DNA from: Lysinibacillus sp. G4S2
GTDB taxonomy: Bacteria > Bacillota > Bacilli > Bacillales_A > Planococcaceae
Assembly (NCBI RefSeq): GCF_030348505.1
Contig: NZ_JAUCFJ010000002.1
Coordinates: 2,732,001-2,796,000 of the forward strand
DNA length: 64,000 nt
Direction of reading: 5' to 3'
This document shows positions 25,203 through 33,695 of the stretch, piece by piece. Below the pieces are notes generated by a model. It did no database searches. It was given only the letters and a program-made list of their open reading frames with translations, and had not been told where the DNA came from. The first letter of the stretch is position 1; the number at the start of each line of letters is the position of its first letter. Made by a program: the position numbers and the translations under genes.

Positions 25203-25298
25203 TTGTTCTCAGGTGTTTTCCTTGCTTTGATGCTGATCATTACTTCAGGCCCTACTTATACAGCAAAAGCAAACATCCAAACAGGTAATTTTTCTTAA
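25203..25298 (+). pseudogene. Relic of an exported peptide or protein (signal sequence only)
   Basis: The frame reads KLFSGVFLALMLIITSGP, then TYTAKANIQTGNFS before a stop, like a signal peptide with an AKA-type cleavage site. There is no ATG and no ribosome site. It directly follows the ABC exporter and may be what is left of a cargo or accessory gene. Confidence 0.35.
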
Positions 25299-25507
25299 TA
25301 ATTGTGACTCTCTTGCCCGACGTTTAACTGTTGAAATTATTGTACTAACGGAGAGCAGACTAACCAACGCCTAAAAATGCTTAATTCGTATATGCTGCCA
25401 AAGTAGTAGCAAATGAGGGCATTATATATATTAGAGCGTATTCCAACTAAGCCAGCACTTTGCAATCAATTTTAGCTTTATCTATTAAATTTCTGTATCA
25501 TACCATG

Positions 25508-25536
25508 TTGACAATCTAATATTTTTTTATTATTAT
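25508..25536 (+). promoter_or_regulatory. Sigma-A promoter of the adenine riboswitch/add unit
   Basis: TTGACA at 25508-25513 and TATTAT at 25531-25536 are spaced 17 bp. Transcription should begin near 25543, about 20 bp before the aptamer. Confidence 0.8.
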
Positions 25537-25563
25537 TTTAAAAACGTTAAGCAAACAATTTTA

Positions 25564-25629
25564 TTTCGTATAACCCCAATAATATGGTTTGGGGGTCTCT
25601 ACCAGGAACCGAAATTCCTGATTACGAAG
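25564..25629 (+). promoter_or_regulatory. Adenine-type purine riboswitch aptamer
   Basis: P1 is TTTCGTA (25564-25570) with TACGAAG (25623-25629). P2 is CCCCAA/TTGGGG with the loop AATATGG. P3 is AGGAA/TTCCT with the loop ACCGAAA. The core junction bases TATAA, GTCTCTACC and GATTAC match the purine aptamer. The specificity base is U (GATTAC) rather than C (GACTAT-type), as in the adenine aptamers of pbuE and Vibrio add. The ligand should be adenine. Confidence 0.93.
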
Positions 25630-25672
25630 AAAGTACAAAACTTGTATTTTCTTTGTAGTCAGGAATTTTTTT
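25614..25672 (+). terminator. Riboswitch expression platform: competing terminator
   Basis: ATTCCTGATTACGAAGAAA, which contains the 3' sides of P3 and P1, can pair with TTTCTTTGTAGTCAGGAAT, followed by a 7-T run. Aptamer and terminator cannot form together, so adenine binding should prevent termination (ON switch). Confidence 0.88.
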
Positions 25673-25709
25673 GTGTTTCAATCTAAAAATTTATTTCAGG
25701 AGGTCAAAG

Positions 25710-26702
25710 ATGAACTTTTTAGCATTGCCCAAAATTGAACTTCACTGTCATTTGGACGGAAGCTTAAGGGCTGAAACTATTATCGATATTGCACAGAAGG
25801 AAGGCATTCAGTTACCTTCTTTTGATAAGGATGAACTGCAAAAGGAGCTGATTGCTCCGTTAGAATGTGAATCCCTGGATGAGTATTTAAAAAGATTTTC
25901 TCTTCCTAATTTGGTCATGCAGTCCAAGGAGAACTTAAGAAGAATTACTTTTGAGCTATTTGAGGATGCAACAAGAGAAAATGTGAAATATTTAGAAGTC
26001 AGATTTGCCCCGTTACTTCACACATTACAAGGTCTTAGTGTTGAAGAAGTTATTCAATCTGTTATAGAGGGGATGAGGGACGCTGAAAGCTGTTACGAAA
26101 TAAAGGGAAATATCATCCTGTCTTGCATGAGGACGATGTCTGTAGAAAGCGCATTTGAAGTGGTTGAAAAGGGGAAAAAGTTCCTTGGTAAAGGTGTGGC
26201 GGCAATTGACCTATGTGCATCCGAAGAAGAAGGCTTTTGTGAAAAATTCGTAGATCCAATCTCATTAGCCAAAAAATATGGCTACAGAGTCACTATTCAT
26301 GCCGGTGAAACGGGAATTGGTAAAAACGTTCTAGAGGCTGTTGAAATGTTAGGTGCTGAAAGAATAGGACATGGAGTATTTATTAAAGATTGTGCCGAGG
26401 CTTATCAGATTGTGAAAGAAAGACAGATAGTACTTGAAATGTGTCCAACAAGTAATGTCCAGACGAAAGCTGTTCATCATTATTCAGAACATCCGATTTA
26501 CAAGTTTCATAAAGATGGAATAAAAGTGACATTTAATACGGATAACCGAACAGTATCAGATACTACAATGGCAAAAGAAATCCATTTAGTGAACAACGAA
26601 TTTAATCTAAGTGAAGAAGATTATCGGCAAATTTATTTAAATAGTGTTGAAGCATCCTTTGCGGATCAAGAAACTAAAGAATGGTGCTTGGCACAATATT
26701 AA
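25710..26702 (+). CDS. add: Adenosine deaminase
   Basis: A 330-residue amidohydrolase that converts adenosine to inosine. The zinc site HCHLDGSLR (about residues 10-18), IHAGETG (third His and the catalytic Glu nearby), ERIGHGVF (His) and FNTDNRTVS (metal Asp) are all present in order. Most bacterial enzymes carry TDDP-like sequence at the last site; TDNRTVS is a known bacterial variant. The ATG at 25710 follows AGGAGG by 6 bp. The gene sits alone behind the adenine riboswitch, so excess adenine raises purine salvage and deamination capacity. Confidence 0.95.
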   Translation: MNFLALPKIELHCHLDGSLRAETIIDIAQKEGIQLPSFDKDELQKELIAPLECESLDEYLKRFSLPNLVMQSKENLRRITFELFEDATRENVKYLEVRFAPLLHTLQGLSVEEVIQSVIEGMRDAESCYEIKGNIILSCMRTMSVESAFEVVEKGKKFLGKGVAAIDLCASEEEGFCEKFVDPISLAKKYGYRVTIHAGETGIGKNVLEAVEMLGAERIGHGVFIKDCAEAYQIVKERQIVLEMCPTSNVQTKAVHHYSEHPIYKFHKDGIKVTFNTDNRTVSDTTMAKEIHLVNNEFNLSEEDYRQIYLNSVEASFADQETKEWCLAQY

Positions 26703-26788
26703 ATATACACGTAAAAATGCATAGGGCTTGGCTAAAGTAACTACGCTTCTGTCGCTTTTCCTTTTAGTCAATCTGCCCCCATTCAAAT

Positions 26789-26832
26789 AAGAGCATGTTT
26801 TGATCAATCTTTTTTCAAAACATGCTCTTTAG
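26789..26832 (+). terminator. Terminator after add
   Basis: AAGAGCATGTTTTGA pairs with TCAAAACATGCTCTT across about 13 bases and is followed by TAGATTT. It is symmetric enough to act on both strands, so it may also end the convergent glycosylase gene. Confidence 0.82.
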
Positions 26833-26904
26833 ATTTGTTCTCATATCAAGGTTACTATCATTAATATAATCAAACTTCATTACTAAACTACATGATGTAG
26901 TGAT

Positions 26905-27816
26905 TCAGTAAAGGACACGCCATAAATAAAAGGTAGCATATGATTCCCAGTTTTTCCACGGAAATGATAGTTCTAAAATTTCATCTTTCGTAGGCTTTCG
27001 GTCCATATTACGTAATATTTTTATCGAATTAATAAGACCTACATCATCGATTGGAAAAGCTGTCTGGAACCTAAGGCAGCGCATTAAAACATAGTTGGCT
27101 GTCCAAGGTCCGATTCCTCGTATTTTAATTAAACTTTTTTCAGCATCCTTAAAGTTCATGTTCATTAGTTTTTCCCTCGATAATTCTCCACCTGCCATTA
27201 ATTTAGCAATTCCAATAATATATTCACTTTTTTTTACCGTCATTTTAATATCTGCTAGGTCGGTAGGTGTTAACTGTGCAATTCGTTCGTACGATGGGAA
27301 TACCCAATACTTTTTACCATTGCATTCGATGGAATCGCCAAATCTTTCTACAAATTGCTTCTTTAAGGTATACGCGAAGGCTAAGTTAATTTGTTGCCCT
27401 AAAACTCCCCAACATAAAGCTTCAAATAAATCGGGAATGCCGATAACTCGCAATCCATAGAATTTTTGGGCAGGCATTTTAAGTAGTGGGTCAGCTTTTG
27501 CCATTTCATAAAATGGCGTTAAATCGTTATCAAGATCAAACCATTCGTGAATATATTTTACAATCTCTTCCCGCTTCCTCTTTTCAATAGGTCTAGAATC
27601 ATTTAGGAATTGAACAACCATTTGTTTATGATTAATTACGCTTACCTGTACTAAGGACCGAATTTCCCCAATGGCTATAACTTTTGTAATGATATCGTTC
27701 TCTACTTCATACATGCATTCATTTTTTTCCCTTGTTAGATAGCCTAGGTTAGCCTTCATGTCGAAATTGTCTGGTAATGCAATTACAATAACATTATTTA
27801 CTTCATGCCATATCAT
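26905..27816 (-). CDS. AlkA-type DNA-3-methyladenine glycosylase (HhH-GPD)
   Basis: A 303-residue base-excision repair enzyme that removes alkylated purines from DNA. It has the AlkA N-terminal domain (residues 1-110). The helical core carries FEALCWGVLGQQIN, and the helix-hairpin-helix IKIRGIGPWTANYVLMRC ends in the catalytic Asp region FPIDDVGL. The length fits AlkA-type enzymes and Bacillus YfjP. It is divergent from the oxygenase and ada genes, and the gap between them holds a candidate operator at 27885, so it probably belongs to the same alkylation response. Confidence 0.93.
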   Translation of the reverse strand: MIWHEVNNVIVIALPDNFDMKANLGYLTREKNECMYEVENDIITKVIAIGEIRSLVQVSVINHKQMVVQFLNDSRPIEKRKREEIVKYIHEWFDLDNDLTPFYEMAKADPLLKMPAQKFYGLRVIGIPDLFEALCWGVLGQQINLAFAYTLKKQFVERFGDSIECNGKKYWVFPSYERIAQLTPTDLADIKMTVKKSEYIIGIAKLMAGGELSREKLMNMNFKDAEKSLIKIRGIGPWTANYVLMRCLRFQTAFPIDDVGLINSIKILRNMDRKPTKDEILELSFPWKNWESYATFYLWRVLY

Positions 27817-27884
27817 TTTGTTATTCTCCTCATCGATTTTCTATAATTTTACTTTATCACATAATCATCTACCCTAATTTTGTT

Positions 27885-27916
27885 ATCTTGCTATTACATT
27901 CTAAACACCTTATTTT
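27885..27916 (+). promoter_or_regulatory. Candidate Ada operator and promoter, copy 1
   Basis: ATCTTGCTATTACATTC (27885-27901) matches 28704-28720 at 16 of 17 positions. TTGCTA can serve as -35, with TATTTT (27911) as -10 after 17 bp. It lies between the divergent glycosylase and oxygenase genes. Confidence 0.6.
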
Positions 27917-27975
27917 TTTCTAATTATGAGGTTATAGTGTTAATTATCAAGAATGCTAAATAGGAGTTGATAAAA

Positions 27976-28689
27976 ATGGTCCAACATATAAAAACACGTG
28001 TCGAAAACTTAAATTGGGCGTCAATTCAACATGAATTAGATGAGCAAGGATTCGCAAAGCTTCCAGTGATTTTAACAAAAGAGGAATGTGAATTCTTCAT
28101 AGACTTGTATTGTGAGGAAGGGCCATACAGAACGACCATCAATATGACGAGATATCGTTTTGGGAATGGGGAGTACAAATATTTTTCCTATCCGTTACCA
28201 GAAATCATCCAAAGTTTAAGAGAGTCCTTTTATGTAGAATTGGCCAAAACAGCCAATCGATGGTTGGGCTATTTAAAGAAAACAGAACAGTTTCCAGATC
28301 ATCTCCAAGATTTTTTGAACACCTGTGAAAAATATGAACAAACTAGACCAACACCTTTACTATTAAAGTATGAAACAGGCGGGTTTAATTGTTTGCATCA
28401 AGATTTATATGGCGATATATTTTTCCCGTTTCAAGTAGTATTTGTATTAAATCAACGTGAAAAAGACTTTTGCGGTGGAGAATCTCTATTAGTGGAACAA
28501 ATTCCACGTGCTCAGAGTAGGGGACATGTCATCACTTTAGAACAAGGCAGTGCGCTGATATTCCCTACTAATCATAGACCTGTTCTAGGTAAAAAAGGAT
28601 ATTACAAAAATACGGTTCGTCATGGCGTAAGCACGGTTACTTCTGGAGAACGGTACGGTCTTGGAATTATTTTTCACGATTCTAAATAA
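27976..28689 (+). CDS. 2OG-Fe(II) oxygenase, COG3826-like
   Basis: A 237-residue soluble enzyme. The 2-oxoglutarate/iron dioxygenase core has the H-x-D pair in LHQDLYGD (about residue 140), the distal His in VRHGVSTV, and a nearby Arg in GERYGLGIIFH for 2-oxoglutarate binding. The family is found beside ada and alkA genes and is distantly related to AlkB. A DNA or nucleotide demethylation role is therefore plausible but not shown. The ATG at 27976 has AGGAG 9 bp upstream; an in-frame TTG at 27967 is less likely. AdaA follows after 87 bp with its own control box. Confidence 0.88.
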   Translation: MVQHIKTRVENLNWASIQHELDEQGFAKLPVILTKEECEFFIDLYCEEGPYRTTINMTRYRFGNGEYKYFSYPLPEIIQSLRESFYVELAKTANRWLGYLKKTEQFPDHLQDFLNTCEKYEQTRPTPLLLKYETGGFNCLHQDLYGDIFFPFQVVFVLNQREKDFCGGESLLVEQIPRAQSRGHVITLEQGSALIFPTNHRPVLGKKGYYKNTVRHGVSTVTSGERYGLGIIFHDSK

Positions 28690-28703
28690 AAATTAACTTC
28701 AAT

Positions 28704-28736
28704 ATCTTGCTATTCCATTCCCAGAACTATACATTC
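28704..28736 (+). promoter_or_regulatory. Candidate Ada operator and promoter, copy 2
   Basis: ATCTTGCTATTCCATTC (28704-28720) with TTGCTA as -35 and TACATT (28731) as -10, 17 bp apart, as in copy 1. It controls adaA and its followers. Confidence 0.6.
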
Positions 28737-28776
28737 TGAATTTATAGGGAGTATATTGTAAGAAGAGGTGATGTCA

Positions 28777-29397
28777 ATGCTGGATAGTATTAATAACGGA
28801 CATAGAATTTCGAATGATGAAGAAATGATACCAGATGAAAAATGGCAGGCAATACTAAATAATGATGCAGCGTTCAATAATCAATTTTTCTACGCTGTAA
28901 AATCGACAGGGATATTTTGTAAACCCTCCTGTAAATCTCGCGTTCCGAAAAAAGAAAATGTATGTATTTTTCCAAACGCAGAACAAGCTCTCCGCGCAAA
29001 TTTTCGTCCTTGCAAACGGTGCAAGCCCACTAATGAAAATCTGCCTGATAGCGAGTGGGTTGATTTAATTACAGAATACATTGATAAAAATTTCACGGAA
29101 AAATTAACGCTAGAATCGTTAGCAACAATTTGTCATGGGAGTCCGTATCATATGCATCGAACATTTAAAAAGATAAAAGGCATTACGCCGGTTGAGTATA
29201 TACAACAAGTTAGAGTACAAGCGGCTAAAAAGTATTTGATTCAAACAAATAAAGCGATTGGAGATATCGCCATATGTGTGGGTATGGCTAACGCGCCTTA
29301 TTTTATTACTTTATTTAAAAAGAAAACTGGACAGACGCCAGCGCAATTTCGTCAACTGAGTAAAACGGAGGAAAAGTACAATGAAAACAAAGAATAA
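28777..29397 (+). CDS. adaA: AdaA: methylphosphotriester-DNA methyltransferase and AraC-type activator
   Basis: A 206-residue regulator of the adaptive response to alkylation. The N-terminal Ada zinc-binding domain reads FFYAVKSTGIFCKPSCKSRVPKKENVCIF and NFRPCKRCKP. The first Cys of the four accepts a methyl group from DNA phosphotriesters, which turns the protein into an activator. Two AraC-type HTH motifs follow (TLESLATICHGSPYHMHRTFKK and GDIAICVGMANAPYFITLFKKKTG). ATG 28777 is 6 bp after GAGGTG; nearer ATGs at 28771 and 28768 are too close. It overlaps adaB by 17 bp. Confidence 0.95.
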   Translation: MLDSINNGHRISNDEEMIPDEKWQAILNNDAAFNNQFFYAVKSTGIFCKPSCKSRVPKKENVCIFPNAEQALRANFRPCKRCKPTNENLPDSEWVDLITEYIDKNFTEKLTLESLATICHGSPYHMHRTFKKIKGITPVEYIQQVRVQAAKKYLIQTNKAIGDIAICVGMANAPYFITLFKKKTGQTPAQFRQLSKTEEKYNENKE

Positions 29398-29914
29398 ACC
29401 AACCCTTTATTGGTCTTTACTAAAGTTTAAGGATTGGCATTTTTATATTGCTTCAACTTCAAAAGGGCTTGCGTTTATTGGTTCACAGAACAAACCATTC
29501 GAGGAATTGTTCGAATGGGCGAAGAAACGCTTTCCAGGAAGTCCTCTTGTTGAAGATGATGAAAAGCTTGAACCCTATGTCGTTGAAATCACTCAGTATC
29601 TAGAAGGAAAGCGGAAAACCTTTACTGTTCCATTTGAGTACGTAGGTACGCAATTTCAGCTAGCAGTCTGGAATGCGCTTTGTGAAGTTCCTTATGGACA
29701 GACGAAATCTTATTCCGACATTGCAAATGCTATAAATAAACCAGCAGCTGTTCGTGCTGTAGGAGCGGCTATTGGGGCTAATCCGGTATTAATTACTGTA
29801 CCGTGCCATCGTGTAATAGGGAAGAATGGCTCATTAACTGGCTATCGGGGCGGATTAGAAATGAAGACATTGCTCCTGAATCTGGAAAAGCAAGTTTCAT
29901 CTAGTTGTGAGTAA
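29381..29914 (+). CDS. adaB: AdaB/Ogt: O6-methylguanine-DNA methyltransferase
   Basis: A 177-residue suicide repair protein. The active-site block VPCHRVIGKNGSLTGYRGG is intact, with Cys accepting the alkyl group from O6-methylguanine. The helix-turn-helix region TQFQLAVWNALCEVPYGQTKSYSDIA and the Arg finger AVRAVGAAIGANP are canonical. The ATG lies within the adaA gene (17-bp overlap), behind GGAGG, so the two are translationally coupled, as in Bacillus subtilis. Confidence 0.96.
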   Translation: MKTKNKPTLYWSLLKFKDWHFYIASTSKGLAFIGSQNKPFEELFEWAKKRFPGSPLVEDDEKLEPYVVEITQYLEGKRKTFTVPFEYVGTQFQLAVWNALCEVPYGQTKSYSDIANAINKPAAVRAVGAAIGANPVLITVPCHRVIGKNGSLTGYRGGLEMKTLLLNLEKQVSSSCE

Positions 29915-29945
29915 TTATTGCCGTATAATGAATGGAGGTTCCGTC

Positions 29946-30764
29946 ATGAAAAATGAATTATTCTACAAAAATCCAAAAACCATTCTGAATAAAGGGACTG
30001 GCTTTCTTTCTGGCTATACGCATTCACTAAATCCTTATACAGGCTGTACATTTGGGTGTTCCTATTGTTATGTACGCGAAATGCCTGTATCTCTTTTTCG
30101 AGAAGGGGAATGGGGAAATTGGATCGATGTTAAAAACGGAGCTGCGAATTTATTAAAAATGGAGCTTCGTCGCGCCAAAGCCAAAGGGAATGTAACCATT
30201 TTTATGTCATCAAGTACAGATCCGTATCAACCAATAGAGCATAAGGAAAAGGTGACGCGATCTTTACTAGAAGTTATGGTAGAAGATCCCCCTGACTTCT
30301 TATTAGTACAGACTAGAAGCCCACTTGTAAGTCGAGATATCGATTTGCTGCAACATTTTAAAGATAAAGTTCGTGTAAGTATGACTATTGAAACAGATTC
30401 AGAAACGATTCGTAAACATTTTACTCCAAAAGCACCTCCAATCCAGGCGCGCTTTAAGACATTGGAACAATTAGCAGCTGCGGGCATACCGACCCAAGTT
30501 GCTATAGCTCCCATCTTACCGAGTGGGGAATACTTTCCTATCAAATTGAAGCCATTCGTCGATCGGATATGTATGGATGACTACTTTATGGGCGATGGCA
30601 GTGGTGGAAAACGCACACGAAAACTAGGTATTGAGAAAAAATATGCCCAACTTGGTTTAGAAGAATGGTATGGACCACATGTAATTAAAAAAGTATATAA
30701 CCGATTCATTGAAATCTTTCCAGAAAATCACGTTTATGTGAGCCAGGCTGGGTTTGAGCCGTGA
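29946..30764 (+). CDS. SPL-family radical SAM protein (COG1533-like)
   Basis: A 272-residue iron-sulfur enzyme. The radical SAM cluster motif NPYTGCTFGCSYCYV gives C-x3-C-x2-C. SSSTDPYQPIE and ETDSETIRKHF follow as in the spore photoproduct lyase-like superfamily. The C-terminal half is short compared with SplB (about 340 residues). The ATG at 29946 has GGAGG 8 bp upstream; it is 31 bp after adaB, so it is in the ada operon. Members of this family are often called DNA repair photolyases without proof. Its place here supports a repair role. Confidence 0.88.
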   Translation: MKNELFYKNPKTILNKGTGFLSGYTHSLNPYTGCTFGCSYCYVREMPVSLFREGEWGNWIDVKNGAANLLKMELRRAKAKGNVTIFMSSSTDPYQPIEHKEKVTRSLLEVMVEDPPDFLLVQTRSPLVSRDIDLLQHFKDKVRVSMTIETDSETIRKHFTPKAPPIQARFKTLEQLAAAGIPTQVAIAPILPSGEYFPIKLKPFVDRICMDDYFMGDGSGGKRTRKLGIEKKYAQLGLEEWYGPHVIKKVYNRFIEIFPENHVYVSQAGFEP

Positions 30765-30863
30765 AAAATAGGAAGTGATTGTATGTATAAATAGAATTAT
30801 AAAATTCGGAATATTTTGATTTATGATTCATTCTTTATAAATTCGAATTATTGGAGGCGTCTT

Positions 30864-32108
30864 ATGAAAAATAAAAAAAACTTTAATTTTTACAAGCTTT
30901 GGCTAGGACAGTCTATAAGTTTGTTAGGTACCCAGTTTACAGTAGTAGCTTTGCCTCTTTTTGCATTAGAGGTGCTAGAAACAAGTGAGGCGAATGCTGC
31001 CTTGCTTCGAGGGATTATATTCATACCCTACCTAATTTTCGGATTAGTAGCCGGTGCTTTAATAGACATCCTTCATAGAAAAAAGGTTTTGCTAATTTGT
31101 AGTATATGTCAAGGCGTTTTATTTTTATCAGTATTCATATTGACTGGAACAAATATAATAACGTTCCCTTTATTGATGTTTCTCATGTTTTTAAATGGAA
31201 TATTTACAACGTTCTACAATATCGCAATTCCTTCTTTCTTACCGGAAATAATAACCGATAAAGACAACTTAAAAAGAGGAAATGCTCAACTAGCCCTTTC
31301 GGAGTCTCTTTCTATAGTAATTGGCCCTATGCTAGCAGGAATCGTTATTACTCTAGTTGGATTAACAGGCTTATTCACTGTTGACGCAGTAACGTATTTT
31401 GTTTGTTTTGTGTGTATATTATTTATTTCAAGTTTTAAACCACATACAGAAGGCTCTTTAAAAAACGTCAATATAAAATCGATCTATAAAAACATATATG
31501 AAGGTTTGTTATTTTTTAAAAACCACCCTGTGTTGGAGCCAATTGTAAGCTGTGGCGCTGTTTACGGTTTTTTTAAATACATACTAAATAGCATTTTAGT
31601 CATATTCCTTTATAAGGTAATGGGTCTATCTGAACTTGAAATAGGCTTTGTTGTAGGTTCGGCAGCGGTAGGATTTTTAATAGGCAATACGATACTCGTA
31701 AAAAAGAGTCAACAATTTAATAATACAAAAATGCTTATTTATAGCGCTACTGTATCAGTTATCGGTCTAGCCTTTATACCGATAATGGGCTATTTAGGAA
31801 CCGTTTACGGTATAGTAGCTGCAAGTATCATACATGGTATGGGAGAAGGTGTATTTGGCCCTTACGCCGCAACCATACTACAACTTGCCTCACCAAGTCA
31901 CATGCTTGGAAGAGTAAATGCTGTACAGCGTACCCTTAATTGGGGAGCTTGGGCATTAGGAAGTTTTGCTAGTGCTTTTTTAGTTTCTATACTTGGGCTT
32001 CAAACTACATTATTTATAGGGGGCTTCGGAACAACATTGTGTTTAATAGTGTTGTTAAGGCGAGGCATATCAAAAGGAATCAACATTGAATATACGACTT
32101 CAATTTAG
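30864..32108 (+). CDS. MFS exporter paired with an ATP-grasp ligase
   Basis: A 414-residue membrane protein with about 12 transmembrane segments, of the MFS_3/enterobactin-exporter-like group. The N-terminus FYKLWLGQSISLLGTQFTVVALPLFALEVL is typical of that group, as is the loop DILHRKKVLLICS between TM2 and TM3. GGAGG precedes the ATG at 30864. Only 14 bp separate it from the ATP-grasp gene, so it probably exports or gives resistance to the product of that ligase. It could also be a macrolide exporter unrelated to the ligase. Confidence 0.87.
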   Translation: MKNKKNFNFYKLWLGQSISLLGTQFTVVALPLFALEVLETSEANAALLRGIIFIPYLIFGLVAGALIDILHRKKVLLICSICQGVLFLSVFILTGTNIITFPLLMFLMFLNGIFTTFYNIAIPSFLPEIITDKDNLKRGNAQLALSESLSIVIGPMLAGIVITLVGLTGLFTVDAVTYFVCFVCILFISSFKPHTEGSLKNVNIKSIYKNIYEGLLFFKNHPVLEPIVSCGAVYGFFKYILNSILVIFLYKVMGLSELEIGFVVGSAAVGFLIGNTILVKKSQQFNNTKMLIYSATVSVIGLAFIPIMGYLGTVYGIVAASIIHGMGEGVFGPYAATILQLASPSHMLGRVNAVQRTLNWGAWALGSFASAFLVSILGLQTTLFIGGFGTTLCLIVLLRRGISKGINIEYTTSI

Positions 32109-32122
32109 AGGAGATGATTATA

Positions 32123-33382
32123 ATGTATAAGGTATCAAAAGGAACTGACATAGAAAATACACAACACATTTTATTTATAGGAGGATGGACAAAGCCTATA
32201 CAAGATGCTATAGATAGGGGGTATACTGTTTCGTATATAGGGTCTTACACTAAACACATATATTTCGATGGAACTATCTTAGAAAAGTGTTTCTATAAAA
32301 AAGAAATAGACACAACAAACATACCCGTCTGTGTGTACTATGCTGAAGAATTGTACATAGAGAAACCGTTTGATATGGTTGTATCTTTCAACGAAGTAGC
32401 CTTAGATACGGCTAGCATAATTGCAAAGATTTTTAATGTTAAAGGATTTTCTTTCAACGCAAATATGATAACCCGCAATAAAGACATGATGCGTGAAGTT
32501 CTAGCAGGCAAAGACTTTTCGATAGATTCGATCGTTTGCAACAACATAAAAGACATTGATGAATTTTTGCACAAAAAAGAAAGTATTATAATAAAGCCCC
32601 CGATTGGTGCAGGTGGTAAAGGAGTATCTAAGCTAGACATAGGAGATGACGTAGAGGCATTTATTAAAGAAAACGGTGTTCAACTACCTATTTTAGTGGA
32701 AGAGTATATTGAAGGTGACGTAGTTTATACGGTCGAAGCCGTTTCTTATAACAAAAAACATTCTATACTAGCTATATCAGCTGAAATATTTAAAGAAGAT
32801 ACGTTTTTAATAAACTATACTATTATGCCGGCACCTATAGATGACTCTCAAAAAAAATTAATCATTGAGAAAGTAATGCTATTTTTGGACGACATGCAAC
32901 TGGAAGATGGCATTACTCATACAGAGGTAAAGATAGGAAAACAAAATAAGCCAATAATCATAGAGTCTCAAGTGAGGATAGGTGGCGGTAACATTTGGAA
33001 AATGGTAGAACTAACAACTGGCATATCTCAATTTGGATACTATTATGATGCGATAGCTACTAAGACTATAGATGAATTTAGATGTGTACCCTCAAAATGT
33101 CAAGCTATGTCTTTAAGCTTGATTCCAAAACCAGGTTACTTAAAAGAAATCAAGTATGAAGGGTTAGCTAACATATCCGAGGTCGTATTAATTGATCTAT
33201 TAGTAAAAGAGGGCGACACCATACCAACTATTGTAGACAGTACAGGGCGCAAAGGATATATATTATTTACGGCTAATGATATACAACATATGTACGAAGT
33301 TGCAGATAAAATATGTGACAATATAACATTTGTTTATCAGGATTTGTCAGAATGGAAACCTTCTTTTAAAAAATTATTTTAA
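32123..33382 (+). CDS. ATP-grasp carboxylate-amine ligase, BacD-like
   Basis: A 419-residue soluble enzyme with the ATP-grasp fold. The N-domain starts ILFIGGWTKPIQDA. ATP-binding strands are IIIKPPIGAGGKGV (Lys and glycine loop) and ILVEEYIEGDV. The metal-binding part is HTEVKIGKQNKPIIIESQVRIGGG, with E-x-[QN]-x-R-x-GG as in L-amino acid ligases and carbamoyl-phosphate-like members. I use ATG 32123 because GAGGAG lies 9 bp upstream; an ATG at 32114 is too close. It should join an amino acid or similar carboxylate to an amine using ATP. The adjacent exporter suggests a secreted dipeptide-like compound. Confidence 0.85.
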   Translation: MYKVSKGTDIENTQHILFIGGWTKPIQDAIDRGYTVSYIGSYTKHIYFDGTILEKCFYKKEIDTTNIPVCVYYAEELYIEKPFDMVVSFNEVALDTASIIAKIFNVKGFSFNANMITRNKDMMREVLAGKDFSIDSIVCNNIKDIDEFLHKKESIIIKPPIGAGGKGVSKLDIGDDVEAFIKENGVQLPILVEEYIEGDVVYTVEAVSYNKKHSILAISAEIFKEDTFLINYTIMPAPIDDSQKKLIIEKVMLFLDDMQLEDGITHTEVKIGKQNKPIIIESQVRIGGGNIWKMVELTTGISQFGYYYDAIATKTIDEFRCVPSKCQAMSLSLIPKPGYLKEIKYEGLANISEVVLIDLLVKEGDTIPTIVDSTGRKGYILFTANDIQHMYEVADKICDNITFVYQDLSEWKPSFKKLF

Positions 33383-33439
33383 AAGGAATGTGGTACATGA
33401 CTGGTCTATGTCAAGAAAAAGGACAATACAGGTAAGTTT

Positions 33440-33474
33440 AAGAAGTGATTGTTCAATTAGAGCAATCGCTTCTT
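33440..33474 (+). terminator. Hairpin after the ligase gene, repeated at 49157
   Basis: AAGAAGTGATTG pairs with CAATCGCTTCTT, with loop TTCAATTAGAG. The same loop and right arm (GCGATTG..TTCAATTAGAGCAGTCGCTTC) occur at 49157-49193. Both copies lie close to IS66 fragments. Confidence 0.65.
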
Positions 33475-33695
33475 GTGTTAATGGGGTAGTTTAATTGAGT
33501 TAATAATTAAAGTTTTCAAAGTAACATCTTTTAATGAAAAGATTAAAGCCAAATGCCTATGTATTGTATCCACTTGGAACACCTTCAAAAGCCACTAAAA
33601 TACCTGTTTGATTAGTGTCATAATTGTTTCTAAATGATTTCCCCCATTATTATTAGGACAACCATTTGTTTTAGGTGAAATGATAGTCCGGACCA

